Shown here piece by piece: positions 4,983-7,032 of a DNA stretch of 7,032 bases; within the stretch, counting starts at the first letter, position 1; every line of letters begins with the position of its first letter. The translations under genes were made by a program, and so were the position numbers. Below the pieces are notes generated by a model, which worked only from the letters and a program-made list of their open reading frames with translations, did no database searches and was not told where the DNA came from. The DNA is taken from the NCBI GenBank assembly GCA_016929035.1, contig JAFGJP010000037.1, positions 1-7,032 on the forward strand. The letters run 5' to 3'. The DNA is from Candidatus Auribacterota bacterium (GTDB lineage: Bacteria; Auribacterota; JAFGBW01; JAFGJP01).

Positions 4983-6875
4983 TTACTGCCTGTTTTCGAA
5001 GTACTTTCTGTAACTTTCTCTGGTCAAACCACTTTCTTCAGCCTGTTTGAGAAAGGTATCAAGGGCCTTTTTAAGATGAGGAGCACTTTGGCTTAAGCCG
5101 TAGGCGATCTTTTCCAGCTTTTCAAAGGTGAAGGCGATATTGACAGCCGGATCATTATTTTCTAGAATCATGGCTGTCGGCAGATCAAGGATGCAGGCAT
5201 CGATCTCTCCTGATTTGAGAGCAGAAATCATCTCTTCGTCGCTGCGGAACTCCTTGGTTGAGCTTACCTGAATCGTTTTAGCCGTCTCTTCATAGGTTGT
5301 CCCTGGCTGAAATCCTAATATCTTGTCTGCAAGGTCTGCTGCTGTGCTGACCGATGAGCCGTCAAGAGTGACAAGCACTTCTGCGTTCGTGAGGCAGGGA
5401 TAGGAAAAAACAATAAGCTCCTCCCTTGCTTTTGTCATGGTCATGCCGCAGGCGATGATATCTCCTTTTTTACCAAGAAGGCCGGGAATGAGATCATCGT
5501 AGTTATCCAATGGCAAAATATCCATGGAAAGGTTCATCCTTCCCGCAAAAGATGCGATGAGGTCATGATCAAAACCGGCCCATTCCCCGCTTTCGTCTTT
5601 AAAGAAAAAAGGCTTGTAATCCTGGATAAGAACCGTAAGTTTTCCCGGCTGAACAAGTTCGCCTTTTATAAAAGATTCAGACTCCTTCTCTTTCTTTTTC
5701 AAGGTCAGGTCTAACCACATCTGCGTCCCCTGCTCGTCCGGATAATCTTTCAAAGCAGTCTGAAAAATAGTCAGGGCTCTGTCCCATTCCTTTTTATTCA
5801 CCAGTTCCTGTCCTTCACGGATGAGTTCATCATAGGATTTCTCCTGCATGTCTCTTTTAACCTTCAGTGCCTCACTGCTCTTCTCTTTGTAAGATGGTCT
5901 TATTTTGAAAAAATAAAAAGACAGAGATGCTGAGAAAACGATCAAAATTATTAAAAATAATGAAAATATTTTCTTGTTTCCTCTTCCCTGCGATAAGACG
6001 GTTTCTTCTTTTAACGTCTTGCGCATCGTCTCTGTGAATAAGACTTTGTCTCTCTTTAAAAGGTCGATAGCGCTGACAACTTCTTTTGGGTTTTGAAAGC
6101 GCTCATCAGGATTCTTGCGGGTCAATTTCAGGATTAGCGACCTGAGGGCTTCGCTGAGATCCTTTCTGAGATCCTTTGGATCGGAAATCGGCGTATAGAC
6201 CTGCTGATGAAATATCTCGACTGCTGATTTTCCTTTAAAACACGTCTGCCCTGTGACAAGAAAAAACAAAATCAGCCCAAGCGCATAAAGGTCGCTTCTG
6301 ATATCCACCTTTTCGCCCTGTATCTGCTCCGGGCTCATGTAATGAGGCGTCCCGAGAAGGGCACCTGTCTGTGTTATGGCCTGTGTTTCACCAGCTGCAT
6401 GCTTGGCCAGGCCAAAATCCATAACCTTGATAATACTTTTATTCGTTATCATGACATTATCCGGCTTAAGATCGCGGTGAACGATGTGTTTTTCGTCTGC
6501 CTCAACAAGTGCTGAAGCAATGTCGCAGACAATTGAAAGAGCCCTCTCTTCAGAGAGAGGCCCTTCCCGATTCACCAGATCTTTTAATGTCTCCCCTTCG
6601 ACAAACTCCGTTATCATATAAAGAAGATTCCCCTCCTGCCCGACATCATGAACCTGGAGAACATGAGGATGGCAGAGCCCTGCCGCTGACCTGGCTTCCC
6701 TTAAGAAGCGCGATACAAAATCATCACTTTTTGAAAGATGAGGAGAAAGAAACTTGACAGCGACTTTTCTGGAAAGAGACGTCTGCTCGGCCTCGTAAAT
6801 AACGCCCATGCCGCCTTCACCGATCTTTTTCAAGACCTTGCATCCGCCGATGATCTTTCCGCTATAGTCCTGCAT
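4983..6875 (-). CDS. Transmembrane Hanks-type Ser/Thr protein kinase with extracytoplasmic SBP_bac_3 sensor
   Basis: A 630-residue receptor kinase. The cytoplasmic kinase domain (about 12-273) has every catalytic element: glycine loop GEGGMGVIY (19-27), Lys41 in VAVK, Glu60, HRDLKPDN (133-140, Asp135 catalytic), DFG (153-155) and GTPHYMSPEQ (175-184). HRD with Arg before the catalytic Asp suggests activation-loop phosphorylation; Thr and Ser/Thr sites are present around 164-176. A basic juxtamembrane stretch leads to one TM helix (about 303-323). Outside the membrane there is a TPR-like pair of helices (about 346-395) and then a periplasmic-binding-protein type 3 domain (about 410-627). That domain keeps the family pattern GFDHDL, GDIIACGMTMTKARE, FSYP and GEIDACILDLP. 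Arg484 and Asp564 align by pattern with the residues that grip the carboxylate and amino groups of amino acids in HisJ/GlnH-type proteins. So it probably binds an amino acid or similar small solute and signals through kinase activity. The ATG start has GGAG 5 nt upstream. Its target protein is unknown; the PhoBR-like pair and PHP-GT are only neighbours. Confidence 0.95.
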   Translation of the reverse strand: MQDYSGKIIGGCKVLKKIGEGGMGVIYEAEQTSLSRKVAVKFLSPHLSKSDDFVSRFLREARSAAGLCHPHVLQVHDVGQEGNLLYMITEFVEGETLKDLVNREGPLSEERALSIVCDIASALVEADEKHIVHRDLKPDNVMITNKSIIKVMDFGLAKHAAGETQAITQTGALLGTPHYMSPEQIQGEKVDIRSDLYALGLILFFLVTGQTCFKGKSAVEIFHQQVYTPISDPKDLRKDLSEALRSLILKLTRKNPDERFQNPKEVVSAIDLLKRDKVLFTETMRKTLKEETVLSQGRGNKKIFSLFLIILIVFSASLSFYFFKIRPSYKEKSSEALKVKRDMQEKSYDELIREGQELVNKKEWDRALTIFQTALKDYPDEQGTQMWLDLTLKKKEKESESFIKGELVQPGKLTVLIQDYKPFFFKDESGEWAGFDHDLIASFAGRMNLSMDILPLDNYDDLIPGLLGKKGDIIACGMTMTKAREELIVFSYPCLTNAEVLVTLDGSSVSTAADLADKILGFQPGTTYEETAKTIQVSSTKEFRSDEEMISALKSGEIDACILDLPTAMILENNDPAVNIAFTFEKLEKIAYGLSQSAPHLKKALDTFLKQAEESGLTRESYRKYFENRQ

Positions 6876-6898
6876 AAAATCTCCAAAAAAGTTGACTC

Positions 6899-6927
6899 AT
6901 TTTACCATATATCGTTCAACCTGTATA
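6899..6927 (-). promoter_or_regulatory. Candidate sigma-70-type promoter of the receptor kinase gene
   Basis: On the minus strand TATACA (6927-6922, 4 of 6 to TTGACA), a 17-bp spacer, then TAAAAT (6904-6899, 5 of 6 to TATAAT). A start site near 6892 would give a leader of about 17 nt containing the GGAG ribosome binding site (6884-6881). Spacing is ideal and the boxes are fair, but the stretch is AT-rich and no experiment is implied. Confidence 0.45.
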
Positions 6928-7004
6928 TTTCATAAACAGAGAGAAAGAGGATTAAAAAGTGGCAAATCGAAGGTGTGCTGACGCACAATGATTGTAAATC
7001 TCAC

Positions 7005-7021
7005 CACAGAGAACACAGAGA
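7005..7021. repeat. Short CACAGAGA direct repeat, possible edge of a dispersed intergenic repeat
   Basis: Two copies of CACAGAGA (7005-7012 and 7014-7021) separated by one A, followed by a purine run to the window end. Similar CACAGAGA-rich intergenic stretches occur as dispersed low-complexity repeats in many bacterial genomes. Whether this is one cannot be judged from a single copy at the window edge. Confidence 0.35.
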
Positions 7022-7032
7022 AAAAAAGATAA

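Larger units (their letters stand above)
6876..7032. other. Non-coding region upstream of the receptor kinase
   Basis: No plausible gene is seen on either strand. From left to right it holds the kinase leader and ribosome binding site, the candidate promoter, a short inverted repeat TGTGC-TGAC-GCACA (5-bp arms, 6974-6987), an overlapping small palindrome ACAATGATTGT (6985-6995), and the CACAGAGA repeat. The inverted repeats are too small to call a terminator, and no T-run follows either of them. Confidence 0.6.

Noticed and set aside
4965..4996. Possible rho-independent terminator after the receptor kinase (GGC-AGTAATA-GCC then CCTTTTTT on the minus strand)
   Set aside because: The stem is only 3 bp, too weak to support a terminator despite the following T-run.
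6988..7032. Fourteen-codon plus-strand frame ending in TAA at the window edge
   Set aside because: Too short, runs through the CACAGAGA repeat, and has no ribosome binding site; most likely chance.
1..7032. Mobile element, prophage or defence system
   Set aside because: No transposase, integrase, nuclease, terminal inverted repeat or target duplication was found; all four genes are signalling or glycosylation proteins with similar base composition.

Overview
The window holds four genes, all on the minus strand and read from right to left. They are a membrane-spanning Ser/Thr protein kinase with a ligand-binding domain outside the membrane, a large protein joining a PHP-type phosphoesterase to a family-4 glycosyltransferase (GT4), a PhoB-like response regulator, and a PhoR-like sensor histidine kinase that runs off the left edge. 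No RNA gene, CRISPR array, transposase or other sign of a mobile element was seen. The long plus-strand open frames are antisense shadows of these genes.

Organism: a bacterium with moderately AT-rich DNA and frequent AGA/AGG and ATA codons. The PHP-GT fusion type, the Hanks-type receptor kinase and the PhoBR-like pair suggest a Gram-negative lineage such as Desulfobacterota (former Deltaproteobacteria) or an Acidobacteriota/Aminicenantes-like group. The window alone cannot settle this.

Layout: 1-1671 is the histidine kinase (557 codons visible, C-terminal end cut). It overlaps the response regulator (1668-2348, possibly starting at 2408) by 4 bp in a GTGA stop/start overlap. The PHP-GT gene (2436-4877, or from GTG at 4886) lies 27-87 bp upstream of the regulator and is probably in the same operon. 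A 105-bp gap (4878-4982) precedes it and carries a perfect tandem 11-bp repeat, TTAACC-AAAAA-TTAACC on the minus strand. That is the spacing and base pattern of PhoB/PhoP-family operators, and a possible -10 box lies 11 bp downstream. The receptor kinase (4983-6875) is upstream with its own plausible promoter. The right edge (6876-7032) is non-coding and ends in a short CACAGAGA repeat.

Working together (inference): the PhoBR-like pair may regulate its own operon through the tandem repeat. The PHP-GT enzyme would then be the output. Its GT half looks like the MgtA/SQD2-type lipid and mannosyl glycosyltransferases, so the locus could be a signal-controlled (perhaps phosphate-controlled) glycolipid or envelope-glycan module. 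The receptor kinase, with an amino-acid-binding-like sensor, could add a second input. The individual gene families are well supported; the joint function is a hypothesis.
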